DNA of 13,360 bases, from positions 1-13,360 of the forward strand of contig CABQJJ010000044.1 in the NCBI GenBank assembly GCA_902464485.1, written 5' to 3'. The notes beneath the pieces were generated by a model. The model worked only from the letters and a program-made list of their open reading frames with translations, searched no databases and was not told the origin of the DNA. This DNA is from an uncultured Collinsella sp. GTDB taxonomy: Bacteria > Actinomycetota > Coriobacteriia > Coriobacteriales > Coriobacteriaceae. Positions 1 through 6,581 of this stretch are shown piece by piece. How positions within the stretch are numbered: position 1 is the stretch's first letter; each line of letters opens with the position of its first letter. A program made the translations under genes and the position numbers.

Positions 1-640
1 CGCGCGCAAACTGCATTGCGTGGGTCACGATCACCATCGTCATGTTCTGCGCAGCGAGGTCCTTAATGACACGCAGCACCTCGGCCGTTAGCTCGGGGTC
101 GAGCGCCGAGGTCGGCTCGTCAAAGAATAAGATTTCCGGGTCGAGTGCCAGGGCGCGGGCAATACTCACGCGCTGCTGCTGACCGCCCGAAAGCTCACAC
201 GGCACCTTGTTCTCGTTGCCCGTAAGCCCCATCTGCGCGATCAACTCATGCGCACGCGCCTCCGCCTGCTCGCGCGGGCGCTTGAGCACGCGAATCGGAG
301 CATCGGTGATGTTTTTCATCACCGTATAGTGCGGGAACAGGTTGTAATTTTGGAACACCAGGCCGAATCGCGAGCGCGCCTGCTTGGGCACATCGCCCTT
401 CGCATAGACCGCGCCCGAACCCACATCCGTCGCAACGGCAAGGTCGCCAAACGAGAGCGAGCCTCCGTCGAGTGTCTCGAGCAGCGTGGCACACCGCAGC
501 AGCGTGGACTTACCGCCACCCGAAGGCCCGATAATCGCCACGACCTCGCCGCGCTTTACCTCGAGTGAGATATCCTTGAGCACCTCATTGCCGCCAAACG
601 CCTTGCGCGCGTTCGATATATTCATTACCGTTCCGGACAC
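1..640 (-). CDS. Amino-acid ABC transporter ATP-binding protein (partial, C-terminus beyond the left edge)
   Basis: This is the ATPase subunit of a polar-amino-acid (GlnQ/HisP-type) importer; a dimer would power the permease encoded just upstream. About 213 residues are visible: Walker A GPSGGGKS near residues 38-45, a Q-loop in LVFQNYNLFPH, the signature LSGGQQQR, Walker B ILFFDEPTSALD, and the H-loop in VTHAMQFAR just inside the window edge. The usual THE of this family reads THA here. I place the start at GTG 640 because GGAGG (646-650) lies 5 nt before it. An in-frame ATG at 652 overlaps that SD and has none of its own, and ATG 625 also lacks one. It is the third gene of the binding protein-permease-ATPase operon, separated from the permease by 173 nt that hold a repeat element and a hairpin. 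The family is certain; the substrate is inferred only as an amino acid. Confidence 0.93.
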   Translation of the reverse strand, partial: MSGTVMNISNARKAFGGNEVLKDISLEVKRGEVVAIIGPSGGGKSTLLRCATLLETLDGGSLSFGDLAVATDVGSGAVYAKGDVPKQARSRFGLVFQNYNLFPHYTVMKNITDAPIRVLKRPREQAEARAHELIAQMGLTGNENKVPCELSGGQQQRVSIARALALDPEILFFDEPTSALDPELTAEVLRVIKDLAAQNMTMVIVTHAMQFAR

Positions 641-667
641 GGGAACCTCCATGTGTTTAAAAAGTCA

Positions 668-775
668 GCGAGCGTGTGACTGGCGAGACAATGTGCTCCG
701 AAAGAGGAGCGCCGCGTACTTCTGTACGCAAGCGACGGTTTGAGGAGCAGATTGGCCGTCAGGCACGCGCGCAGC
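668..775. repeat. Nested palindromic intergenic element, copy 1
   Basis: The core at 700-743 starts GAAAGAGGAGCGCCGCGTAC and ends GTACGCAAGCGACGGTTTGA, with loop TTCT between GCGTAC and GTACGC (6-bp stem). The flanks continue the palindrome imperfectly: TGCTCC (694-699) faces GGAGCA (744-749), then CAAT faces ATTG, and CGTGTGAC roughly faces GGCACGCG. Apart from the loop, the core is identical to that at 1544-1588, but the flanking arms differ. It lies between the permease and ATPase genes of one operon, so it would be transcribed as a long hairpin. The outer limits are approximate. Confidence 0.75.
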
Positions 776-784
776 GTCAAGCAG

Positions 785-808
785 TCCGCCGTTCGTTAGA
801 ACGGCGGA
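785..808. repeat. 10-bp stem-loop just downstream of the permease stop
   Basis: TCCGCCGTTC (785-794) and GAACGGCGGA (799-808) are perfect inverted arms around a 4-nt loop, 5 nt beyond the permease stop codon. No T-run follows on the minus strand and the ATPase gene continues the operon. I therefore read it as an mRNA-stabilising or attenuating hairpin rather than a full terminator. Confidence 0.6.
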
Positions 809-813
809 GTGAT

Positions 814-1506
814 CTAGTCATGATAATAGTCCAGCTTCTTTTCGGCGGCGCCCAGCAGCATCTCGACCACAAAGTTAAAGACCCAGTAAATCAGCGCCGC
901 GATCGCAAACGGCACCATGCTCACTTGCGAGGCAACCAGCGCCTTGGCCGTCGAGAACATCTCCCCCACGCCGATGGCAAACGCCAGCGATGTGTCCTTG
1001 ACCAGCGTGATGATCTCGTTGCCCATCGCTGGCAAAATGCGTTTGGCAACTTGCGGCATCACGATGTACAAAAATGTCTGCAGACGCGAGTAGCCCAGCA
1101 CCTCGGCGGCCTCATATTGACCACGCGGAATCGACTGCAGGCCCGAGCGATAGATCTCGGCAAAGTAGCCGGCGTAGTTGATGATGAACGCCACAACGCA
1201 CGCCGTCCACTTGGAATCGGGCGTGAGCGAGATGCCAAACACGTAGTACGGGGCAAAGTAGATCGCAAACATCTGCAGCATAAGCGGCGTGCCGCGCATC
1301 ACCGAAATATAGATGCGCGCAATCCAACGCAGCGGCGCGACCTTGCTCATGCGCATAAACGCCACGGGGATTCCCAGCGGAATCGACCCGAGCAACGTCA
1401 GCACAAACAGCTGCAAGCTGACCAAGAATCCTTGGCCAAGCATCTGCATCATGACCTGAATAGACAACCCAAGCTCTCTTTCACAGTAACGGAACAGCGA
1501 ACCCAA
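814..1506 (-). CDS. Amino-acid ABC transporter permease
   Basis: This is the integral-membrane subunit of a HisM/GlnP-type amino-acid importer (230 aa). It has hydrophobic segments at about residues 26-50, 72-94, 102-118 and 196-218, the MRGTPLMLQMF signature near 70-80, and the EAA loop (YEAAEVLGYSRLQTF and the following Ile-Leu-Pro, about 131-159) that docks on the ATPase. It lies 111 nt after the binding-protein gene, and that gap is almost filled by a palindromic element. The start is uncertain. TTG 1506 gives the longest frame but has no SD; the next candidates are two adjacent ATGs at residues 19-20 (1452 and 1449), only a few residues before the first membrane segment. The length fits the family either way. 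The family call is firm; the specificity is unknown. Confidence 0.92.
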   Translation of the reverse strand: MGSLFRYCERELGLSIQVMMQMLGQGFLVSLQLFVLTLLGSIPLGIPVAFMRMSKVAPLRWIARIYISVMRGTPLMLQMFAIYFAPYYVFGISLTPDSKWTACVVAFIINYAGYFAEIYRSGLQSIPRGQYEAAEVLGYSRLQTFLYIVMPQVAKRILPAMGNEIITLVKDTSLAFAIGVGEMFSTAKALVASQVSMVPFAIAALIYWVFNFVVEMLLGAAEKKLDYYHD

Positions 1507-1512
1507 TGCTAA

Positions 1513-1619
1513 AGCGGGTTTTCCAGGTGCCCGAGTTTGCCGTGAAAGAGGAGCGCCGCGTACTAAATGTACGCAAGCGACGGTTTGAACGGCAAAATCG
1601 GGTGCCTGGGAAAGCCGCT
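1513..1619. repeat. Nested palindromic intergenic element, copy 2
   Basis: Two 31-nt arms (1513-1543 and 1589-1619) are complementary at about 26 positions, including TTTGCCGT facing ACGGCAAA at the inner end. They enclose a 45-nt core (1544-1588) that matches the core at 700-743 over its first 21 and last 20 nt. The core centre is GCGTAC-TAAAT-GTACGC. The element begins 7 nt upstream of the permease TTG, and its distal arm runs into the stop codon of the binding-protein gene. Its position resembles that of REP hairpins after binding-protein genes in other importer operons, for example malE-malF. A role in unequal expression is an inference. Confidence 0.8.
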
Positions 1620-2478
1620 ATTTGAGCACCCAGTTGTCGAAGGAAAGACCATAGCTTGAATACTTGTCGCACAGGTCCTTGACCGTGCCGTCCTCGTAGA
1701 GTGCCTTGAGCGACTCGGTCGCGGCGTCGGCCGACTTGGTGTCGCCCTTCTTAAAGCCGACGGCGTAGTGCTCGCTGGACAGCGGCTCATCAAGCTGCGT
1801 ATAGGCATCGGGCTTGGCGGCAAGCTGATACTGGGCAATCGAAAGGTCGCAAGCCACGGCATCGACCGCGCCGCTCTCGAGCTGCATAAAGGCCGTGTTG
1901 TACTCGCCGATGGTATCGAGCGTGGCAAACGTCGCGGCCAGATCCTTCTGGTCGCCCTCGAGCACATCCTGCGCAGCGGAATCAGTCTGGGTAATCACGG
2001 TCTTGCCGGCAAGATCGTCCCAGCTCTTGATACCCGCGTCCTTCTTGACCACGAGCACTTGCTCGTTGAGCATGTACGGCTCGGAGAACGTGTAGCCGTC
2101 CTCACGGCCCTCCATGGTAAAGCCGTTCCAGATGCAGTTGATGGCGCCGGAGTTGAGCAGCGTGTCCTTGGCATCCCAATCGATGGCCTCGTAATCGACA
2201 TCCCAGCCCTGCTTATCGGCAACGGCCTTGGCAAGGTCAAGGTCAAAGCCCGTGTACTCGCCGTCATCGCCCACAAAGCCGTACGGAGGGTAGGACTTGT
2301 CAAAGCCCACCACGAGCTTCTTGGACTCCGCGGCGCCCTTCACATCCTTGGCCGCGGCAGAACCAGCAGCGGAGCCCTTGCCAGCACCACCGCCGCAGCC
2401 GACAAGACCAAGGCCGAGCACCGTGGCGAGCGAGCCGGCTAGACCAACAAACTGACGACGAGACATATCGGTATTCAT
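1618..2478 (-). CDS. Amino-acid ABC transporter substrate-binding lipoprotein
   Basis: This is a family 3 solute-binding protein (286 aa) that would capture an amino acid outside the cell and pass it to the permease. The N-terminus has a twin-arginine motif SRRQF (residues 6-10), a hydrophobic stretch, and the lipobox LVGC with Cys28, followed by a Gly/Ala/Ser/Lys linker to about residue 50. This suggests a Tat-exported, lipid-anchored protein. The mature part begins LVVGFDKSYPPYGF and contains the family signature GEYTGFDLDLAKAVADKQG (about 73-91). I chose ATG 2478 because GGGGG lies about 6 nt upstream; an in-frame ATG at 2499 would add seven residues ahead of the signal peptide and does not fit. 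It is the first gene of the operon, with a good promoter at 2535-2563. The ligand cannot be told from the sequence. Confidence 0.94.
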   Translation of the reverse strand: MNTDMSRRQFVGLAGSLATVLGLGLVGCGGGAGKGSAAGSAAAKDVKGAAESKKLVVGFDKSYPPYGFVGDDGEYTGFDLDLAKAVADKQGWDVDYEAIDWDAKDTLLNSGAINCIWNGFTMEGREDGYTFSEPYMLNEQVLVVKKDAGIKSWDDLAGKTVITQTDSAAQDVLEGDQKDLAATFATLDTIGEYNTAFMQLESGAVDAVACDLSIAQYQLAAKPDAYTQLDEPLSSEHYAVGFKKGDTKSADAATESLKALYEDGTVKDLCDKYSSYGLSFDNWVLK

Positions 2479-2496
2479 GGTATTCCCCCTCGATAG

Positions 2497-2516
2497 CACT
2501 TTAGTTAGGTAAAGTG
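2497..2516. promoter_or_regulatory. Operator-like inverted repeat in the importer leader
   Basis: CACTTTA (2497-2503) and TAAAGTG (2510-2516) form a perfect 7-bp inverted repeat with a 6-nt spacer. CACTTTAGT occurs again at 2541-2549, 44 bp away, inside the -35/-10 spacer of the importer promoter. Two like sites about four helical turns apart, one over the promoter and one just downstream, suggest a repressor-bound pair. The regulator is unknown. Confidence 0.45.
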
Positions 2517-2534
2517 AGTCATGTAACGTTCAGA

Positions 2535-2563
2535 ATCATACACTTTAGTGAAATGGAGTACAA
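2535..2563 (-). promoter_or_regulatory. Promoter of the amino-acid importer operon
   Basis: On the minus strand, TTGTAC (2558-2563) and TATGAT (2535-2540) are separated by exactly 17 nt, a good sigma-70-type arrangement. Transcription would start near 2528, leaving a leader of about 50 nt before ATG 2478. The large palindrome at 2572-2718 begins 9 bp upstream of the -35 box. Confidence 0.6.
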
Positions 2564-2571
2564 GGGAGGGC

Positions 2572-2718
2572 TTGCCCGGCGCGGGCGGGGAGCGGCGCGG
2601 AATTAAGTTTATCGCGAGTTCCGCACGCAAAGGAAAGCACTAAATGTGCTTTCCGTCTTGCGCAGGACTGTAGAGCAGGAAACTTAATTCCGCGCCGCTC
2701 CCCGCCCGCGCCGGGCAA
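2572..2718. repeat. Long nested palindrome with perfect 39-bp arms (element 3)
   Basis: The arms at 2572-2610 and 2680-2718 are perfect reverse complements over 39 nt, GC-rich outside (TTGCCCGGCGCGGGCGGGGA) and AT-rich inside (AATTAAGTTT). The 69-nt centre holds a second perfect hairpin, GGAAAGCAC-TAAAT-GTGCTTTCC (2632-2654), with a partly complementary zone between. The loop TAAAT is the same as in the element at 1513-1619. It lies between two divergent promoters, so neither flanking gene would use it as a terminator. This is the main content of the 349-nt gap between the importer and methyltransferase genes. Confidence 0.85.
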
Positions 2719-2782
2719 ACGTCGTTGGACTTATCGCTGACATGAAATGGCCGCTTGCATATCGTCCGCTAGCTTGGCACGG

Positions 2783-2788
2783 TACAAT
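2783..2788 (+). promoter_or_regulatory. Probable -10 box of the methyltransferase gene
   Basis: TACAAT lies 39 nt before ATG 2828. No convincing -35 box is seen at 16-18 nt; the nearest TTG-type hexamer, TTGCAT at 2755-2760, is 22 nt away. The same TACAAT hexamer lies upstream of three other genes in the window. Confidence 0.4.
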
Positions 2789-2827
2789 GCTTTCAGATTT
2801 CAATTTGTAAATTAGTGGGGTTGATTC

Positions 2828-4276
2828 ATGGCAGAATCTCGTGCGGAGCGTAAGGCTCGTCGTGCTTTGATCGAGGCGGCTGAGGGGTCGGAGGAGAAAA
2901 AATCTTCTAAGAAATCCAAGTCGTCTCAGGATGCGAAGGGTAAGTCGGCGAAGGGCAAGGCTAAGGCCAAGCGCCCCAGTTCTCGTCGGAGCGAGGACAA
3001 GGCATCTCAGACTCGCTCCAGGCGCTCGCATAAAGATCCGGTTTCGTCTGCGCGTAAGGCTGTGGACCCCAAGTCTCCCTGTTCGATCATGAAAGCTTGT
3101 GGTGGGTGTACGGCGCTCAATCGTCCTTATAAGAAGCAGTTGGCGGCCAAGCAGGCTGCTATGGAGGAGCTGTTTGCTGAGCTCTGTGAGCGCGAGGGTG
3201 TTGCCGTTGATCCCATTCGCGGTATGGGTGTTACCCTGGGCGACCCGGGCAAGTATCCTGCGCCGCGTGGTTTTCGTCATAAGGCTGCCACTCCTTTTGC
3301 TCCTGGCAAAGAGGGCGCCGTTCGCTGCGGCTTCTTTGAGCGCGGCACTCATAAAATCGTTGCCGTACCCGAGTGTCCTGTCGAAGCGCCGGGCGCTCGT
3401 CAGATTCTCAACGGCATCGCACGCGAAGCCGAACGTCTGCATATTCCTGCCTTTAACGAAGACAAGCATCTGGGGCTGCTTCGCTATGCTGTCGTTCGCT
3501 GCGGCTGGCGCACCGACCAGATTATGGTCACCCTCGTGACCGCTCAGCGCGACCTGCCGCATGCGCAGGAGTTCTTTGAGGCTGTCGCCGCACTCGATCC
3601 GCATATCGTCACCGTCGCTCAGAACATCAACGGTCGCCCCGGCAATGCCATCTTGGGTGAGGAGACTCGTATCGTCTATGGCGCCGAATGCATGCGCGAC
3701 CAGCTGCTCGGCTGCGAGTTCGATATCTCCCCCACCGCGTTCTATCAGACCAATCCGCAGCAAACCGAGCTGCTCTATCGACTTGCCATTGACGGCATGG
3801 ACCTGCAGCAGGGTGATATTCTTATGGACGCTTACTGCGGCAGCGGAACCATCGGCCTGTGCGCCGCGAAGGATGCCCAGGACAAGGGCATCGGCATTAT
3901 GCTGCTCGGCGTGGAGCGCAACCCGGCGGGCATTGCCGACGCACGTCGCAATGCCGAGCTCAACGGCCTCACCCGCAGCGCTTGGTTTATGGCCGACGAC
4001 GCCACCGATTACATCCTGGACGCCGCCGACAACAACGAGCGGATCGATGTCCTTTCCATCGACCCGCCGCGCGCCGGCTCCACCCCCGAGTTCCTCGAAG
4101 CCGCCTGCGCACTCAAGCCGCGCCGCATCACCTATATCAGCTGCAACCCTGTGACCCAAGAGCGCGACCTGCACCAGCTCCTCGACGGAGGCTATCGCCT
4201 GCTCAAGATCACGCCCGTCGACATGTTCCCCCATACCGACCACACCGAAACCGTAGCGGTCCTCGAGCGCCGCTAA
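2828..4276 (+). CDS. 23S rRNA (uracil-5-)-methyltransferase, RlmC/RlmD (RumA) family
   Basis: This is a SAM-dependent enzyme that makes 5-methyluridine in RNA (482 aa). The catalytic domain shows a Fe-S cysteine set (Cys85, Cys91 and Cys94 in CSIMKACGGC, plus Cys183 in ECPVEAP), FYQTN near 304, the SAM motif DAYCGSGTIG near 333, SIDPPRAG near 409, the catalytic cysteine in SCNPVTQERDL near 438, and the general-base Glu in HTDHTETV near 473. The Fe-S set favours RlmC/RlmD (rRNA) over TrmA (tRNA). No TRAM domain is evident. Instead the first 80 or so residues are a Lys/Arg/Ser-rich, probably disordered tail. GGGG at 2817-2820 is the SD for ATG 2828. The gene stands alone and ends at a terminator shared with the convergent PHP gene. 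Whether the target is U747, U1939 or both cannot be decided here. Confidence 0.9.
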   Translation: MAESRAERKARRALIEAAEGSEEKKSSKKSKSSQDAKGKSAKGKAKAKRPSSRRSEDKASQTRSRRSHKDPVSSARKAVDPKSPCSIMKACGGCTALNRPYKKQLAAKQAAMEELFAELCEREGVAVDPIRGMGVTLGDPGKYPAPRGFRHKAATPFAPGKEGAVRCGFFERGTHKIVAVPECPVEAPGARQILNGIAREAERLHIPAFNEDKHLGLLRYAVVRCGWRTDQIMVTLVTAQRDLPHAQEFFEAVAALDPHIVTVAQNINGRPGNAILGEETRIVYGAECMRDQLLGCEFDISPTAFYQTNPQQTELLYRLAIDGMDLQQGDILMDAYCGSGTIGLCAAKDAQDKGIGIMLLGVERNPAGIADARRNAELNGLTRSAWFMADDATDYILDAADNNERIDVLSIDPPRAGSTPEFLEAACALKPRRITYISCNPVTQERDLHQLLDGGYRLLKITPVDMFPHTDHTETVAVLERR

Positions 4277-4304
4277 TCCACCCCGGTAGATTTTCGAGAC
4301 AAGA

Positions 4305-4334
4305 AAGGGGGCGGCCCGTCTGGACCGCCCCCTT
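4305..4334. terminator. Bidirectional terminator between convergent genes
   Basis: AAGGGGGCGG (4305-4314) pairs with CCGCCCCCTT (4325-4334), and two more C-G pairs are possible in the loop. It lies 28 nt after the methyltransferase stop and 20 nt after the PHP stop. On the minus strand the stem is followed by TTCTTGTCT, so termination should be better for the PHP transcript. Confidence 0.8.
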
Positions 4335-4354
4335 CGCTTGGTTTATGAACTCCG

Positions 4355-5176
4355 CTACATCCCCTTGCGCAGGTCACACACGCCGGCTGCCGCCATCTCG
4401 CGCAGCAGCGTCTCGCGGTCGCGCGTCACGATCAAATCCAGCGGGAAGTGAATCTCGTCGAGCATCTTGCGCGCGTGATCGAGCTTGCCAATGGCCATGC
4501 CAATGTGGGCATCGGTCGACACGCCAATACCCACGCCCAGCTCGGCGCAGCGCTCGGCGATCTTGCGGCATACGGCCCAATGCTCAGTGTCGACACCGTG
4601 TTCAAGACTATGGTTATTGATCTCGATAATCTTGTGCTTGGCCTTGGCCGCCAGCAGCACCTCATCGATATCGAACGGCACGCCCGAACGACCCGCATGC
4701 CCAAGCATGAACACCTTGGGGTGCTCCAGGGCATTGATGTACATCTGGGTCGTTTGGGCGAGCGTCGCGCCTTCGGCAAACTGCTGGTTATGCACGCTTG
4801 CCACCAAATAATCCAAATTACGCGTCACCAAATCGAACAGCGAATGCTCACGACTATACGAATCGCCGGCGATATCGAGCGAAACGGGAATGTCCTCGCC
4901 AAACAAGCTGCCGTCCAGCGAAACGATATCGGCCTCGGCGCCGCGAAGCACCAGCACGCCGCTCCAAATGCGCGGCCAGATATCCTGGTTAATAAAGAAT
5001 TGGAAACTGCGCAGGTCATTGGGACAAGGCGTAACCATCGAGCTTAAATGATCGGCGGAACCGAGCACCTGAAGGCCGCGCTCTGCCGCCCAATAGATGT
5101 TCTCCTCAATGGTTGAGTACGCATGCGCAGAGAACATCGTATGAGTATGAATATCACAAGAAAGAAGATAGGGCAT
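4355..5176 (-). CDS. PHP-domain metal-dependent hydrolase (YcdX-like)
   Basis: This is a stand-alone PHP-domain protein (273 aa), a family of metal-dependent phosphoesterases. Candidate metal ligands occur in order: DIHTHTMFSAHA (His10, His12, His18), SADH (Asp42, His43), GAEAD (Glu81), SVH (His129), LGHAGR (His160) and STDAH (Asp222, His224). This is the full set of motifs expected for a trinuclear YcdX-type site. I chose ATG 5176 because AGGAG lies 6-7 nt upstream. The frame stays open to an ATG at 5320, but a TACAAT -10 box (5214-5219) falls inside that extension, which I therefore reject. It is transcribed alone and converges on the methyltransferase gene. The natural substrate is not known from sequence. 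Confidence 0.88.
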   Translation of the reverse strand: MPYLLSCDIHTHTMFSAHAYSTIEENIYWAAERGLQVLGSADHLSSMVTPCPNDLRSFQFFINQDIWPRIWSGVLVLRGAEADIVSLDGSLFGEDIPVSLDIAGDSYSREHSLFDLVTRNLDYLVASVHNQQFAEGATLAQTTQMYINALEHPKVFMLGHAGRSGVPFDIDEVLLAAKAKHKIIEINNHSLEHGVDTEHWAVCRKIAERCAELGVGIGVSTDAHIGMAIGKLDHARKMLDEIHFPLDLIVTRDRETLLREMAAAGVCDLRKGM

Positions 5177-5213
5177 CGGGTCTCCTTGTCCAGTATGGCC
5201 GTCGCGTATATTC

Positions 5214-5219
5214 ATTGTA
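5214..5219 (-). promoter_or_regulatory. Probable -10 box of the PHP gene
   Basis: TACAAT on the minus strand sits 38 nt before ATG 5176 and is preceded by GCG, as in the aminotransferase promoter. The -35 position (5237-5242) reads TTACGA, which is weak. A small palindrome, GCAGT-N6-ACTGC (5233-5248), covers that position and could be an operator. Confidence 0.45.
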
Positions 5220-5276
5220 CGCATAGCTTTCGGCAGTCGTAAAACTGCTTCATCCCAATCACACAACGGCATAGAC

Positions 5277-5307
5277 AACGGGGTCTGGCTTAGCACCAAA
5301 CCCCGTT
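5277..5307 (-). terminator. Stem-loop after the aminotransferase gene, possible terminator
   Basis: AACGGGGT (5277-5284) pairs with ACCCCGTT (5300-5307), and an inner TGG/CCA (5286-5288, 5296-5298) extends the stem past one mismatch. It begins about 29 nt beyond the aminotransferase stop. No T-run follows on the minus strand, so it may be a weak or factor-assisted terminator. Confidence 0.45.
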
Positions 5308-5335
5308 TCACGTAAAACATTGTAAGCAGAGCGCT

Positions 5336-6526
5336 TTACTTTCGACGATATTCGTCGGCCAGTTGCTTCCAGGCAGGCAACGAATTGACGATGGTCTCGT
5401 AGCTCACACAGTAGCCAAGGCGGAACCAGCCCGGCATGCCAAAGCTATCCGAAGGCACCGCGAGCAGCTCATACTTCTTCGCGCGCTCGCAGAAAGCGTT
5501 CGCATCGGGCTCCAGCGCCTTCACCCACAGGTAGAACGCGCCATCCGGCTCAACATAGGTGTAGCCGTACTCCGCTAGTGCATCGGTAAGCGCGGTGCGG
5601 TTGCGAGCATAGGCCTCGACATCGCTCGGTTCATCAATGCAGTCGATGATTACACGCTGGAAGAGCGCCGGTGCACACACGAAGCCCAGCGTACGGGCGG
5701 CACCGGCAACGGCGGGCATTAGACGAGCTGCCTGAGGATTCGTATTGGGAACCAGGATCCACCCGACGCGCTCGCCCGGTAGCGAAAGCGACTTGGAATA
5801 CGAGTAGCACACGATGGTGTGCTCGTAGATCGAAGGCACCCAAGGCACCTCGGCGCCATAGACAATCTCGCGATACGGCTCATCAGAGATGAGCATAATC
5901 GGATTCTCGGGATCGCGCTGAGCGTTGGCCTCGCGCAGAACATTGGCCAGTCGCGTCAGCGTGTCGCGTGTATATACGGCACCGGTCGGATTGTTGGGCG
6001 AGTCGATGATGACGGCAGCCGTCTTATCGGTAATCGCCTTGAGCACGTTACTCACGCTCAGCTGGAACGTATCTTCATCGGCGAGCGCCTCAACACACGT
6101 GCAGCCGGCCTTCTCAATCCACACGCGATACTCCGGAAAGTACGGGGCGATAACAACAACCTCATCGCCCGGGTTCGTAACGGCGTTGAGCGTGCAGGTG
6201 AGCGAAGCCGCGGCACCCACCGTCATAAAGACGTCCTTGCCCTCATAGCTCGTGCCAAAGCGACGGTTGAGCGAGTCGGCGACGGCCGCTCGACATTGCG
6301 GCAGACCCGGCGCAGGCGTGTATCCATGCAGCTGGTCGCTCGGCAGCTCCAATGCCTTCTTAATGGACTCAGCAACAGCAGCGGGCGCCGGAACACTCGG
6401 GTTGCCCAGCGAAAAATCGAATACGTTCTCCGCACCGATCTGTGCCTTGCGCTCAAGGCCATAGCTAAAAATCTCACGGATGATGGAGCTTTCCGCACCG
6501 CGAGCATACATAGTTTCGTTGATCAT
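5336..6526 (-). CDS. PLP-dependent class I/II aminotransferase (aspartate/aromatic aminotransferase-like)
   Basis: This is a fold-type I aminotransferase (396 aa) that would transfer an amino group between an amino acid and a 2-oxoacid through a PLP Schiff base. It shows SPNNPTG (residues 176-182, Asn179 contacting PLP), DEPY (215-218, Asp215 to the pyridine nitrogen, Tyr218), the Schiff-base lysine Lys245 in SYSKSLSLPGERVGW, Arg253 for the PLP phosphate, and Arg369 in FRLGYC, expected to bind the substrate carboxylate. I chose ATG 6526 because AAAGGGG lies a few nucleotides upstream; an in-frame ATG at 6568 lies upstream of the likely -10 box (6551-6556) and is rejected. It is monocistronic between a REP-like palindrome and the PHP gene. 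The substrate could be aspartate, an aromatic amino acid or alanine. Confidence 0.92.
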   Translation of the reverse strand: MINETMYARGAESSIIREIFSYGLERKAQIGAENVFDFSLGNPSVPAPAAVAESIKKALELPSDQLHGYTPAPGLPQCRAAVADSLNRRFGTSYEGKDVFMTVGAAASLTCTLNAVTNPGDEVVVIAPYFPEYRVWIEKAGCTCVEALADEDTFQLSVSNVLKAITDKTAAVIIDSPNNPTGAVYTRDTLTRLANVLREANAQRDPENPIMLISDEPYREIVYGAEVPWVPSIYEHTIVCYSYSKSLSLPGERVGWILVPNTNPQAARLMPAVAGAARTLGFVCAPALFQRVIIDCIDEPSDVEAYARNRTALTDALAEYGYTYVEPDGAFYLWVKALEPDANAFCERAKKYELLAVPSDSFGMPGWFRLGYCVSYETIVNSLPAWKQLADEYRRK

Positions 6527-6550
6527 CTGTTCCCCTTTCGCATAGGCGCT

Positions 6551-6556
6551 ATTGTA
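6551..6556 (-). promoter_or_regulatory. Probable -10 box of the aminotransferase gene
   Basis: TACAAT, in the context GCGTACAAT, ends 24 nt before ATG 6526, leaving a leader of about 18 nt that contains the SD. No good -35 hexamer is visible at 16-18 nt. The GGGGACAGAC palindrome begins 25 nt upstream of this box. Confidence 0.45.
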
Positions 6557-6581
6557 CGCTTTAGCCAACTAGAGCGCCACA

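Noticed and set aside
676..1512. A 278-codon plus-strand frame over the permease
   Set aside because: It is antisense to a clear ABC permease, highly basic and Gln/His/Arg-rich, typical of a shadow frame.
1513..1619. Reading element 2 as an ordinary Rho-independent terminator
   Set aside because: It lies inside an operon, has no T-run on the minus strand, and its core is repeated at 700-743.
2572..2718. Reading element 3 as a bidirectional terminator
   Set aside because: Both flanking genes point away from it, so no known transcript ends there.
2684..4243. A 519-codon open frame on the minus strand
   Set aside because: It is antisense to the methyltransferase gene, which has all catalytic motifs, and it runs into the palindrome at 2680-2718.
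5177..5320. N-terminal extension of the PHP protein to an ATG at 5320
   Set aside because: It would contain the -10 box and the SD of the 5176 start and the stem-loop after the aminotransferase gene; the PHP fold begins right after Met at 5176.
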